From Nocardia nova (lineage in GTDB: Bacteria > Actinomycetota > Actinomycetes > Mycobacteriales > Mycobacteriaceae): 64,000 nucleotides of DNA. The DNA lies in assembly GCF_002933465.1 (NCBI RefSeq), contig NZ_PSZE01000012.1:62001-126000 (forward strand), written 5' to 3'. Below the pieces are notes generated by a model. It ran no database searches and was not told the DNA's origin. It saw only the letters and a program-made list of their open reading frames with translations. This document shows, one piece after another, positions 1 through 9,600 of the stretch. A program made the position numbers and the translations under genes. Each line of letters begins with the position of its first letter. Positions within the stretch are counted from its first letter, which is position 1.

Positions 1-36
1 CGCCTGGATCTGCCGGCGGAGGTGGCTCATGCTTGA
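1..36 (+). CDS. 3' end of an upstream gene, probably hypD
   Basis: Frame 1 reads eleven codons, ending ...PAEVAHA, and stops with TGA at 34-36. It overlaps the hypE start codon by 8 bases. That tight overlap, and the usual gene order hypC-hypD-hypE, suggest the end of hypD, but the visible peptide is too short to identify by sequence. Confidence 0.45.
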   Translation, partial: RLDLPAEVAHA

Positions 37-1114
37 CCACGCCGGAACCTCCACTCCGCCACCGGTATTCGACGCCGGCAGCTGGGTGTGCCCGCTGCCG
101 CTGCGGGATTCGCCGGCGATCGTGATGGCGCACGGCGGCGGGGGTGCGATGTCGGGCGAGCTGATCGAGCATCTGTTCCTGCCCGCGTTCGGCGCCGCCG
201 CGGACGCCGCACTCGGGGATGCGGCGGTGGTCGAGGTCGGGGCCGCCAGGCTGGCCTTCTCCACCGATTCGTTCGTGGTGAAACCGCTCGTCTTTCCCGG
301 CGGCACGATCGGCGAGCTGGCGGTCAACGGCACCGTGAACGATCTGGCCATGGCGGGTGCGCAGCCCCTGGTGCTGTCGACGGCGTTCATCCTGGAAGAG
401 GGCACCGAGCTGGCCGATATCGCGCGGGTCGCCGAAGCCATGGGCGCCGCCGCTGTCACGGCCGGGGTGAAGTTGGTGACCGGCGACACGAAAGTGGTCG
501 ATTCCGGCCACGGGGACGGCATCTTCGTCAACACAGCGGGCATCGGGCTGGTGCCGGCGGGGGTCGACATCCGCCCCCAGCGCGCTCGGCCGGGCGACGT
601 CGTGCTGATCAGCGGTGATATCGGCGTGCACGGGGTGGCGGTGATGAGTTGCCGCGAGGGCCTGGAATTCGGCACCACCGTGCGCAGCGACACCGCCGCG
701 CTGAACGGTCTGGTAGCCGCGGTTCTCGAGACCGGCGCCGATGTGCACATGCTGCGCGATCCCACCCGCGGCGGGGTCGCGGCGACGCTGAACGAGATCG
801 CGAGATCGGCGCATGTCGGTGTGCGGCTGGACGAACGCGCCCTGCCGATCCCGGACGCGGTCCGCGATGCCTGCGGATTGCTGGGACTGGATCCGCTGTA
901 CGTGGCCAACGAAGGGAAGGCGGTCGCGTTCGTCGCCGCCGAGGACGCGGACCGCGCACTGGCGGCCATGCGGGCGCATCCGCTGGGCGCGCGGGCCTGT
1001 GCGATCGGCGTCTGCGTCGACGAACATCCCGGGATGGTGGTCGCGCGCACCGCCCTCGGCGGTACCCGGGTGGTGGATCTGCCCGCCGGCGAACAGCTTC
1101 CGCGGATCTGCTGA
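29..1114 (+). CDS. hypE: Hydrogenase maturation protein HypE
   Basis: HypE supplies the cyanide ligands of the NiFe(CN)2CO centre of [NiFe]-hydrogenases. It dehydrates a thiocarboxamide made by HypF on its C-terminal cysteine to a thiocyanate and hands it to HypC-HypD. The 361-residue protein has the family length. It carries the glycine-rich AHGGGG stretch near residue 31, the ATP-binding GDTKVV and DPTRGG segments of the PurM/AIRS fold, and the diagnostic C-terminal PRIC tail, whose final Cys is the modified residue. A GGAGGTGG ribosome site precedes the ATG, and the start overlaps the upstream gene, so this is an operon. The rest of the hyp/hydrogenase cluster must lie left of the window. 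Confidence 0.96.
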   Translation: MLDHAGTSTPPPVFDAGSWVCPLPLRDSPAIVMAHGGGGAMSGELIEHLFLPAFGAAADAALGDAAVVEVGAARLAFSTDSFVVKPLVFPGGTIGELAVNGTVNDLAMAGAQPLVLSTAFILEEGTELADIARVAEAMGAAAVTAGVKLVTGDTKVVDSGHGDGIFVNTAGIGLVPAGVDIRPQRARPGDVVLISGDIGVHGVAVMSCREGLEFGTTVRSDTAALNGLVAAVLETGADVHMLRDPTRGGVAATLNEIARSAHVGVRLDERALPIPDAVRDACGLLGLDPLYVANEGKAVAFVAAEDADRALAAMRAHPLGARACAIGVCVDEHPGMVVARTALGGTRVVDLPAGEQLPRIC

Positions 1115-1144
1115 GCGTCCGGTGGGGCGCAGGCGGGAGACACG

Positions 1145-2209
1145 ATGCGGCCGTCGGTGACGATATCGCCCGCCCGGAGGTGGGCACGAGACCGTCGCGG
1201 CCGGCGCCGCGACGTGATCGGTATGGCCGTGACCGTGGCCGCGCTGCACGTCGCGGGGTGGGGGCTGCTGGCCGCCCTGATCGTCCCGGGCGACTATGCG
1301 GTGGGCAACATGGTGTTCGGCGCGGGATTGGGCGTGACCGCCTACACGCTGGGGATGCGGCACGCCTTCGACGTCGACCATATCGCCGCCATCGACAACA
1401 CCACCCGCAAGCTGGTGGGCGAGCGCAAACAACCGCAGTCGGTCGGATTCTGGTTCTCGCTGGGACATTCCACCGTCGTCTTCGTCATGGTCGGTGCGCT
1501 GGCACTGGGCGCTCGGGTACTGGCATCCGGTGTCGAAGACGACGGTTCCGGCCTGCGGCGCTGGACCGGCACGTTCGGCAGCGGCGTCTCGGGAACCTTC
1601 CTGTTGCTCATCGGCCTGCTGAACCTGGTGTCGCTCATCGGTATCGGACGAGCGCTGCGCCGGGGCGAGGGCGACGAGCGAGACCTGGATTCCCGGCCGC
1701 ACGCGCGCGGGGCCCTGAACCGGGTGCTGGATCCGCTGGTTCGCGCGGTTCGCAGGCCGGGGCAGATGTATCCGATCGGGGTGCTGTTCGGGCTGGGATT
1801 CGACACCGTCACCGAGGTGAGTCTGCTGGTGCTCGCCGGTGGCGCGGCGGCGGACACCGACCTGCCCTGGTACGCGATCGTCGTTCTGCCGCTGCTGTTC
1901 TCGGCCGGGATGACGCTGTTCGACTCGCTGGACGGGGCGTGCATGAACGCGGCCTACGGCTGGGCCTGCGCCGCGCCGGCCCACAAGATCTACTACAACC
2001 TGCTGGTGACCGGGCTCTCGGTCGCGGTGGCCCTGGTGATCGGCGCTCAGGAAATCGTCTCCGTGGTGACCGGCGCACTGGGCATCACCTCCGGTCCGCT
2101 GGCCTGGATCGGCGGCCTTGATCTGGGGGCGATGGGATTCGTCGTGGTGGCCTTGTTCGTGGTGACCTGGCTGCTCGCTCTGCTGCTGTGGCGACGTGGG
2201 GAAACATGA
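1145..2209 (+). CDS. NiCoT-family nickel/cobalt permease
   Basis: Secondary transporter of the NiCoT (HoxN/NixA/HupN) family, 354 residues with about eight membrane segments. The two family signatures are present: RHAFDVDHIAAIDN in the second helix, whose His/Asp residues bind and select the metal, and LGFDTVTEV further on. It follows hypE by 30 bases, has a GGGAGA ribosome site, and overlaps the next gene by ATGA. Position in a hydrogenase maturation operon argues for nickel supply to the NiFe centre; cobalt transport cannot be excluded from sequence alone. Confidence 0.93.
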   Translation: MRPSVTISPARRWARDRRGRRRDVIGMAVTVAALHVAGWGLLAALIVPGDYAVGNMVFGAGLGVTAYTLGMRHAFDVDHIAAIDNTTRKLVGERKQPQSVGFWFSLGHSTVVFVMVGALALGARVLASGVEDDGSGLRRWTGTFGSGVSGTFLLLIGLLNLVSLIGIGRALRRGEGDERDLDSRPHARGALNRVLDPLVRAVRRPGQMYPIGVLFGLGFDTVTEVSLLVLAGGAAADTDLPWYAIVVLPLLFSAGMTLFDSLDGACMNAAYGWACAAPAHKIYYNLLVTGLSVAVALVIGAQEIVSVVTGALGITSGPLAWIGGLDLGAMGFVVVALFVVTWLLALLLWRRGET

Positions 2210-2964
2210 GCGGGCCGCAGATGTTCGCGCGGTACGCCTACGCGCCGAACGCGCTGGGCTACTGCGGACCGGCCGACGCCCCCGCGCTGGCCGGCGGATC
2301 CGATGGCGAGATCCGGGCCGTGGCACGACGCTTCTCCGGAGCCTGGCCGTATCTGCGGGTGCTGTCGTCGATGACCGGTATCGCCGATCCGCTCGACGCG
2401 CGGCTGGTCGAATCCTATTGGCTCGGTGGGGGAGTCGGCGCCGGCATCGACAGGACGGAGTTCCTGTCGGAGCTGTTGTCGGTGATCGGACCGATCGCGG
2501 GCGGGTACTGGTGTCATCTGGGCCCGGAGCTGGCTCCGGAAAGCGCGCCCAATCACAACTTCCATGTGTTCGGCATCTATCCGTGGACCCGTCTGCTCGG
2601 CCGGGGTCCTGCGGACCTGCCGCTGCGCGTGCTCGACAACTGCCGGATCACCTGGGCGCGGGTCTGCGCACGAGACGCCACCACCGCGACGATGTCCGTG
2701 CGCCGGCTGCGCTGGAGCGATTCCCAGCTGTCGCTCTCGGCAGCGACGCCGCGCCGCATCGAACTGGCCGGTGCGGGCATCGATGCCGCCGATATCGAAG
2801 TGGGCGACCATCTCGCGCTGCACTGGGACCACATCTGTGGCCGGCTCGACCCCACCGGAGTCGACCGGCTCAGGGCCGCGACGGCTTGGCAATTGGCGGC
2901 CACGAACCGCCGGCTGGACCCGCACTCCTCGACACCGGCCGCCCGGCGCTCGCAAGCCTCGTGA
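2206..2964 (+). CDS. Hydrogenase-operon conserved protein (DUF6390-like)
   Basis: A 252-residue soluble protein without signal peptide or membrane segments. It is rich in Trp and Tyr, with a conserved-looking N-terminus (ARYAYAPNALGYCGP) and an NFHVFGIYPWTRLLG segment. I associate it with the DUF6390 family, seen next to hydrogenase genes in actinobacteria; the function is unknown. The ATG at 2206 is chosen over the in-frame GTG at 2188 because it forms an ATGA overlap with the permease stop, which implies translational coupling. A role in hydrogenase assembly is inferred only from the operon. Confidence 0.75.
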   Translation: MSGPQMFARYAYAPNALGYCGPADAPALAGGSDGEIRAVARRFSGAWPYLRVLSSMTGIADPLDARLVESYWLGGGVGAGIDRTEFLSELLSVIGPIAGGYWCHLGPELAPESAPNHNFHVFGIYPWTRLLGRGPADLPLRVLDNCRITWARVCARDATTATMSVRRLRWSDSQLSLSAATPRRIELAGAGIDAADIEVGDHLALHWDHICGRLDPTGVDRLRAATAWQLAATNRRLDPHSSTPAARRSQAS

Positions 2965-2976
2965 CCGCGATGCCGA

Positions 2977-3687
2977 TCACGCCTCGCGCAACGTTCGCTG
3001 CCGGGTGATCTGGGCATCGATGACCGCACCGAGCAGAATCGCGAAGTTGGTGAGCCACAGCCACATCAGCAGGACGACCGCCGCGGTCAGCGACCCGTAT
3101 ACCCGATTGAGCGAGTCGAAATGGGCGGCATACAGCGCCAGTCCGGCCGAACCCGCGATCCAGATGCCCACGGCGATCACGCTTCCGGGGGTCAGCCAGC
3201 GCAACCGCTGGCCCTCGGTGTTCGGCGCGACCCAATACAGCAGCGCCAGTGCGACACTCACCAGCAGGGCCAGCAGCGGCCACTTCACGATGGACCAGAC
3301 GAGCAGGCCCGCCGAACCCATTCCGATCCGGTTGCCGGCGTGTTCGGCGAGGCCCGGGGTGATGGCGAAGCCGAGCACGGTGACCACCACGGCGACCACC
3401 AGCACCAGACCCAGCGCGAAACGCAATGGCAGTGTGCGCCACAGGGATCGGCTCTCCCGCACCCCGTAGAGGGCGTTGGCCGCCCGGATGAACGCTCCCA
3501 GGTAGGTCGATACGGTCCAGAACGCCGACAGCAGGCCCACAACCGCCATCGGACCGGACAGCGACTCGACCGACTGCAGATGACGAATCGACTCGGCGAT
3601 CAGTGACGTGCCGCCGCCGGGCCCCAGCCGCCCGGCCGCGCCCGCGAGCGAGTCCGCGGGGGCGGGTCCGGCGACACTCAGCACCAC
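2977..3687 (-). CDS. YihY/BrkB-family membrane protein, N-terminally truncated
   Basis: The 236 residues from the GTG at 3687 match the YihY/BrkB family from about its second membrane helix to the C-terminus: the WTVSTYLGAFIRAANALYGV segment, VAPNTEGQRLRWLTPG, and the terminal helix LLMWLWLTNFAILLGAVIDAQ. Family members are usually 270-330 residues and begin with an extra 50-80 residues including an ALTYYAVLAIFPAL-like helix. That part is missing here. Upstream in the same frame only a short unrelated reading segment remains before a stop near 3751. The gene lies tail to tail with the hydrogenase operon, 12 bases away. It is probably a 5'-decayed gene, though a short functional form cannot be excluded. 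Confidence 0.8.
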   Translation of the reverse strand: MVLSVAGPAPADSLAGAAGRLGPGGGTSLIAESIRHLQSVESLSGPMAVVGLLSAFWTVSTYLGAFIRAANALYGVRESRSLWRTLPLRFALGLVLVVAVVVTVLGFAITPGLAEHAGNRIGMGSAGLLVWSIVKWPLLALLVSVALALLYWVAPNTEGQRLRWLTPGSVIAVGIWIAGSAGLALYAAHFDSLNRVYGSLTAAVVLLMWLWLTNFAILLGAVIDAQITRQRTLREA

Positions 3688-3811
3688 GATGGCGATCTGC
3701 CGGTGCCGCGTATTTCCGCTGCAGTGCCCCGCGGTCCCGCCGCGCGACGGCTATCCCGACCACCGGCACGTTCGTGTGTCGTGGGGTGCGCGGTCGGGGC
3801 CGGGCGCTCGC

Positions 3812-5752
3812 CTATTCCGCGCCCGCGTCGGTGGTGGATGCGGCGGCGACGCGTTCGAGTGCCCGGAGGTCCTTCTCGATGACCTCGTAGCACACGTAGG
3901 CGAGCATGAAGCCGATGATGCCGCCGACGCACAGGACGCGGACCGCCCAGATGATGGACTCGATATCCGGCGCCGGCAGGAACGTGATGCCCGTGACGCC
4001 GACCAGCGGTACGGCGGCGGCCGCGGTGAGGTAGATGCCGGTCCGCCGGGCGAGCCGGCGCAGGTGTTCGACGTCGGCCGCGGCGGACCGTCCGTGGGCC
4101 AGGAAGACCGGGTACAGAAACCGCACCACGTACCAGGTGATCGCGAAGTACGGGTAGGCCAGTGCGACGGCACCGCAAACGACCAGTGACAGCAGGAAAT
4201 GCGTGTAGGTGCCACGCGGAACGCCGCCGGCGACGAGATTCAGCATCACCGGGAATATCACGCCGCCGGATAACCAGAACACGAAGGCGATGGCGGCCAC
4301 CCGGTTGCCGAGCCGCAACGCATCGATGCGCGCGCTCGTGAGTACGGCGTCGGGATAGTCACGCCCGTTGTGCAGTCCGATGGACACCTCGATGAGGTGG
4401 CGCGCGGTGTAGAGGATCAGGAGGGTGGCCGCCGCGATGGCCAGCGGATACAGCACCTGGGCCACATCGTGGAAGGACCGCTGGATCTCGGGCGTGAGTT
4501 TGCTGACGATCAGTGTTTTATTGTAGTAGTAGTTGTACCATGCGGCGGCCAGATTGGGCACGGCGATCGCGATCGCGAGAATGGGTATCGGCCACAGCGG
4601 CCCACGCGGCCGGTGGCTGTCCGGCGGTGCGTCGACCAGCTCCCGGGCACGCGGGTCGAGGCAGAGCTCGAATTGCTGGGCCAGTTCCGCGCCGTTGGCC
4701 CAGCGATCGGTGCGCCGCGGTGCCAGGCAGGTCAGCAGCACGCGGCGCAGCGAGGCCGGGCAGTCGGTGGGAAGGTCGTCGAGGAATTGCGGCGCGATCG
4801 GGCGGCGGCGCAGGTCGAGGAGCTGTTCGACCGCGTCCTGCGAATCCTTCGCCGCGGTCGGCCGAAACGGTCGTCGCCCGGTCAGCAACTCCCACAGCAT
4901 GACCCCCAGAGCGTAGATATCGCTGCGTGTGTCGAGGTCGTCCACCGTGCCGGGCAACTGCGGGTGGCTCGCCTCGAGATGTTCGGGCGACATGTAGGCC
5001 AGCGATCCACCGAAGTACGCCACCGGATTGCTGCCCGCGACGTGGTCGCTGAAGCTGATGTTGAAGTCGGCCAGTTTGGGTGCGGCGTCGGCGGAGAGCA
5101 GGACGTTGGCCGGTTTGATATCGCGATGCAGCACACCACGTCGTTCGGCGTAGTCGAGGGCCTCGGCGAGCCGGCGTCCGAGCCACGCCACGGTCTCCGG
5201 CCAGGACAGGGCCGCGATCTCCTCCCGCGCGCGACTGCTCGAGGTGGGGATCTCGCCCTTGTCCGCCAACGCCTCATCGACGGCGTCCAGCAGCAGCCGC
5301 CCACTGCGCCGCTCCGGCGCCGTCGCGCGGACCCGCGTCAGCACCGCGGCCAGCGTGCCACCCGGAACGTATTGCATGTACAGCAGTTTCAGTGCCCGGT
5401 CCGGCAGCACCCGCTGGTCGTACACCCGGATGATGGATTCGTGATCCAGTTGAGCCAGGGTCTGGGGTTCGGTGCCGTGGTCCGCGGAGATCTTCACCGC
5501 CACCAGTCGCTGCATCGACCGCTGCCGGGCCAGGAACACCTGGGCGAAAGCGCCGTGGCCCAGCTCCAGCAGCAGATCGAAATCGTCGATCCGGTCGCCG
5601 GGCTCGAGATCGGCGGCGGGGGACGCGTTCGGCCGCGGTCTGGTCGCGCCGGCGGACTGCTCGGCCGCGGTGGGGTGCGGCGCGGTATCCACCGCCCGAT
5701 CGGCCGACGGGTCGAAGGCGGCGGTGGCATCGCCTTCCGGTCGAGCGCCCAT
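3812..5752 (-). CDS. Ser/Thr protein kinase with C-terminal multi-spanning membrane domain
   Basis: 646 residues. After a disordered N-terminus the kinase domain runs from about 55 to 355: glycine loop LGHGAFAQV, VAVK lysine K87, catalytic LHRDIKPAN with D211, MSPEHLEA in the activation segment, and DIYALGVMLWELLTGRRPF. The metal-binding DFG is DFN (229-231), which is unusual but leaves the aspartate in place. From about residue 395 to 630 there are roughly six hydrophobic helices including a YNYYYNKT turn, so the kinase faces the cytoplasm on a polytopic anchor rather than the usual single helix with PASTA repeats. There is no sensor domain I recognise. It is divergent from the pentapeptide-repeat gene, with only 81 bases between them. 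Confidence 0.9.
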   Translation of the reverse strand: MGARPEGDATAAFDPSADRAVDTAPHPTAAEQSAGATRPRPNASPAADLEPGDRIDDFDLLLELGHGAFAQVFLARQRSMQRLVAVKISADHGTEPQTLAQLDHESIIRVYDQRVLPDRALKLLYMQYVPGGTLAAVLTRVRATAPERRSGRLLLDAVDEALADKGEIPTSSSRAREEIAALSWPETVAWLGRRLAEALDYAERRGVLHRDIKPANVLLSADAAPKLADFNISFSDHVAGSNPVAYFGGSLAYMSPEHLEASHPQLPGTVDDLDTRSDIYALGVMLWELLTGRRPFRPTAAKDSQDAVEQLLDLRRRPIAPQFLDDLPTDCPASLRRVLLTCLAPRRTDRWANGAELAQQFELCLDPRARELVDAPPDSHRPRGPLWPIPILAIAIAVPNLAAAWYNYYYNKTLIVSKLTPEIQRSFHDVAQVLYPLAIAAATLLILYTARHLIEVSIGLHNGRDYPDAVLTSARIDALRLGNRVAAIAFVFWLSGGVIFPVMLNLVAGGVPRGTYTHFLLSLVVCGAVALAYPYFAITWYVVRFLYPVFLAHGRSAAADVEHLRRLARRTGIYLTAAAAVPLVGVTGITFLPAPDIESIIWAVRVLCVGGIIGFMLAYVCYEVIEKDLRALERVAAASTTDAGAE

Positions 5753-5833
5753 GTGCTGGTCACTCCGGGATGAGACGTCGAGACATGGTGAATTTTATCG
5801 CGCCCCGGATGGCGAATCGGCCGGTCTGGGATC

Positions 5834-6577
5834 GTGTGGCGGGACGGTTATCCGACAGCGATATCCGTCCGTCTCGAGGGTACGTATCTTCGATTGCCCC
5901 GGACGTCCGCCCGGCTCGGCGGATACGACCGGACCGTCCGGCGGACCATCGTGTCCGTTATCGCCGACCATCTCCGCCGCGGCGTGCGCCGCAGCTGGTC
6001 GCGCGCCACATTCGATTTCCGCAATGCTCGGCTCGAGGATGCCGATTTCACCGATGCGGTTTTCGGCGGCCCTGCGATATTCGAATGCGCGAACTTCACG
6101 GGCATCACCCGATTCGACGGCGCGACATTCTCCGCCGACACCCATTTCCAGGCCGCTACCTTCGGCACCGTGTGGTTCCGGGAGGCGATGTTCACCGATC
6201 GCGCCAGATTTTTCGGGGCCCGATTCGTGCGGGCCCGGTTCGACGGAACCACCTTCCGCGGCAGCGCCCAATTCCCACTGGCGGTCTTCTCCGGCGACGC
6301 CCGATTCCACCGGGCGGCCTTCCACGGCGGGGCATACTTCGACAGCGCGCAGTTCCGCGGCCATGCCGACTTCGGCGCCGCGTGCTTCACCGGGCCGGCC
6401 CGGTTCGACGGGGCCGCGTTCACCATCGGCAGTTCCTTCGAACGCGCCCGATTCCACGACCGGATGCCCACGGAGCAGCCATCGGCCGAAGCATCGGCCG
6501 AAGCGGCTCGGTCGTTCGCCGCACCGGCCCCGCACGACGGGCTCGCCCACCGGATGCCGGTCGCCGCATGCCTGTAG
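5834..6577 (+). CDS. Pentapeptide-repeat protein
   Basis: 247 residues. From about residue 57 to 217 the protein is built of repeats on an A-x-F plan (ATFDFRNARLEDADF, ANFTGITRFDGATF, ATFGTVWFREAMF and so on), the pattern of a right-handed quadrilateral beta helix. The N-terminal 55 residues include GGYDRTVRRTIVSVIADHL and the C-terminus is Ala/Pro-rich and likely disordered. There is no signal peptide. The start is GTG at 5834; no strong ribosome site is visible, so it is uncertain. Partners are unknown; pentapeptide proteins mostly act as binding scaffolds. It is divergent from the kinase gene. Confidence 0.75.
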   Translation: MWRDGYPTAISVRLEGTYLRLPRTSARLGGYDRTVRRTIVSVIADHLRRGVRRSWSRATFDFRNARLEDADFTDAVFGGPAIFECANFTGITRFDGATFSADTHFQAATFGTVWFREAMFTDRARFFGARFVRARFDGTTFRGSAQFPLAVFSGDARFHRAAFHGGAYFDSAQFRGHADFGAACFTGPARFDGAAFTIGSSFERARFHDRMPTEQPSAEASAEAARSFAAPAPHDGLAHRMPVAACL

Positions 6578-6695
6578 CGCCACCGCCTCCGCGGCGGAAA
6601 CAATCGGCCCCGCTCGGGCTGCCGATGTCGTGGTTGGCTTCGCCGATCCTGGGTAGTAGCTCGGACGACGGTACTCGTACGGGCTGGGAGGTCCG

Positions 6696-9600
6696 GTGTT
6701 TCAGGCGTTGATCGGTGTGGTGTCAGGAGCCGGCCGGACGGGGACGGCTCTCATCGGCGGCTCGGCGCGGCTGCCCGTGCGCGCGGTGACTGCGGCGCAG
6801 ACCGCGCTGCGGCTGACCGAGGTGGCCGACGATATCGCCACGCAGTTGCAGCGCGACGTGCGGTCGTTGCTGAACCCGGCGCTGCGCCGGGACGAGAGGC
6901 GGATCGCCGCCGTCGAGGATCGTGTGATCGTGGAGGTGCGGGGCCTGCGGTCGGAGCGCAGCGAGCGAGTCGCGGAGGCAGTGCATCGGCGAGTGGGCTC
7001 GCTGCCGGGTGTGCATTGGACGCGGGTGAACGCGGTGACCGGGGATGTGGTTGCCGCGGTTCGCGACGATGCGGTGGTGCCCGGACTGGTGGACGCGGTC
7101 GCCGCGGCCGAGGAGGACGCCGGCGTCGCCGATACCGTCTGGGACCCGAGTGCGGAACATCCCGCCGATCTGGAACCCGTTGTGTCGGCGGCGATTTCAC
7201 TGGCCGGTGATCTGATCTCCGCCGGCGTCACCGTTGTCGGAGCGGCCATTCCCGGGCGCAACGGCGTGGAGACGCTGCAGTCGCTGGTCGCGCTGGCAGA
7301 CTCGCAGCCGCGGATCCGGCGGCTGTTGGAACAGCGTCTCGGCCGGGCCCGCACCGATCTGCTGCTCGCCACCGCCAACGCGCTGGCGCAGGCCGCCGGT
7401 GAGAGCCCCGCGAACGTCCTGGTCGATGCGCTGCACCGAGTGCTGGCCGTCACCGAACACGGTGTGCGCCATGCCCGTTGGCGTTTGTGGGAGGTCGAGC
7501 ACGGCCACCGCCGGGCCCGCGATATCGTGCACTCCCCGCCATATCGGCAGCGGCCGGTCGTACTGCCGCCCGGCCCGGTCGAGCGGTGCGCGGACGAGGC
7601 GTCGGCCGCCGCCGCCGCCGGAGCCACCGCCGTCGCCGCCGGGCAGGGCCTGTCCTCGGTCGGTCGCGCCTTGTCGCTCGCCGCGCCGAAGGCCGCGCGG
7701 GCGAGCCGGGAGAGTTTCGCGGCGACGGTGTCGTCAGTGCTGGCCGCGTCCGGCGTGCTGACGATGGATCCGTCGGTGTGGCGGCGGCTGGATCGCTTGA
7801 GCGCCTTGGTGATCGACGGGGCCGTGCTGTACGGAAGTGGCCGTCTGGTACTCGATGCCGAAACCGCTGCCGAGACCGGCGAAACCACACCGTCGGATGC
7901 CGCGGAGTCCGACTGGACCACGGCCCGGGTGTGGAACGCCGCTCAGCGACTGTTGTGGTCGAGCCCCGGCGCGGCAAGACCTGCGCCGCCGGATACCGGC
8001 GACCTTCGGCTGCGGCCGGATCCGGACCGCAACCGCTCCGACTCGATTCCCGGTTGGTACGACGTGTGCGCCGGAACGGCCGTGGTGGGCCGGGTCCTGA
8101 TCGGCCGCGAACTCGATCCGCGCGCCCGGACGCTGATGCTCACCGCCCGGGCCTCGGGCCTGAAGGTGGTGGTGCGCGGACAACGTGACGCGGTCGAATT
8201 ACGGTCCCTGGCAGACGAATTCGTCGAACGTGCGGGGCCGGCGGCGGAGTTGGTGCGGCGGTTGCAGTCCGACGGGCATGCGGTGGGCCTGGTCGCCACC
8301 GACGCCGCCGAGGATCTGAACTGCGCGGATGTGGCCATCGGCGTGAGCCGGATCAGCGCCGTCGAGGTCGAGGCGATGCCGTGGGCGGCGGATGTGGTCT
8401 GCGGCGACCTCGATCAGGTGATGCGGGTGCTGCTGACGGTGGCTCCCGCCCGGCAGGTCAGCGAGCGCGGTCGCGTCCTCGCGCTCTCGGCGTGTTCGCT
8501 CGCGGGCCTGCTGCTGGCCGCGGGCCGCTCACGCGACGCGTGGCCGGTGACCGCGGCGCAGGCCAGCGGACTGATGCAGGGTGCGTGGACGGGCGTGCAG
8601 GCCGCGCGCGGCCGGCTCCCCGAGTCGGGCGCACCGCTGGTTCCCTGGCACAGTCTCGAACCCGACGAAGTGCTGACGCGGCTGCCGGAACCCGACCGTG
8701 ACGAGCTACCTCCCGCGCGGTCGTGGACCGCACCGCTGACAAGCATTCCCGCGCACCTGTCTCCGGCGACGCGTTTTCTCGCCACCGTGCGCCGCGAGCT
8801 GGCCGATCCGCTCACTCCCATTCTCGGTGTCGGCGCCGCGGCGTCGGCGGTGCTGGGCTCACCCGGCGACGCCGCACTGGTGGCCGGCGTGGTGGCGGTC
8901 AACGCGGTGGTGTCGGCATTACAGCGGCAACGCGCCGAGAACGCGCTGCGCGACCTGATCGCGCACGAGCGCATCACCGGCCGCCGCGTCGATCGCGCCG
9001 CGCTCGACCACGATCCCGAGCCGCCCAGCGAATCGGTGCCCGGCACGGCCTTGGCGGTCGGTGATGTGATCGCACTGCGCACCGGCGACGTCGTTCCGGC
9101 GGATGCGCGGCTGCTGCGAGCCGAAGACCTGGAGGTCGACGAATCGGCGCTGACCGGCGAATCGGTCACGGTGCCCAAGGACAGCCCCGCCACTCCCGGA
9201 GCGGACCTCAACCAGCGGCGCTGCATGGTGTACGAAGGCAGCACGATCGTCAACGGCGCCGCGGTGGCGGTGGTCGTCGCGGTGGGGTGCGACACCGAAA
9301 CCAACCGCGCCGCCGCCGTCGCCGTGCCGCCACGCCTGGGCGGAGTACAGGCGCAGTTGCGTGCGCTCAGCGATCAGGCGCTGCCGCTGACACTCGGCGG
9401 CGGTTCCCTCGTCACGGCGCTGGGATGGTTGCGGGGACAGCACATTCGCGCGGCCATCGCCGACGGGGTCGCGGTCGCGACGGCCGCTGTGCCGGAAGGA
9501 CTTCCGCTCGTCGCCACGGTGGCGCAGCTGGCCGTCGCCCGGCGCCTGTCGCGCCACGGCCTGCTGGTGCGGGCCAGCCGGACGGTGGAGGCCCTGGGCC

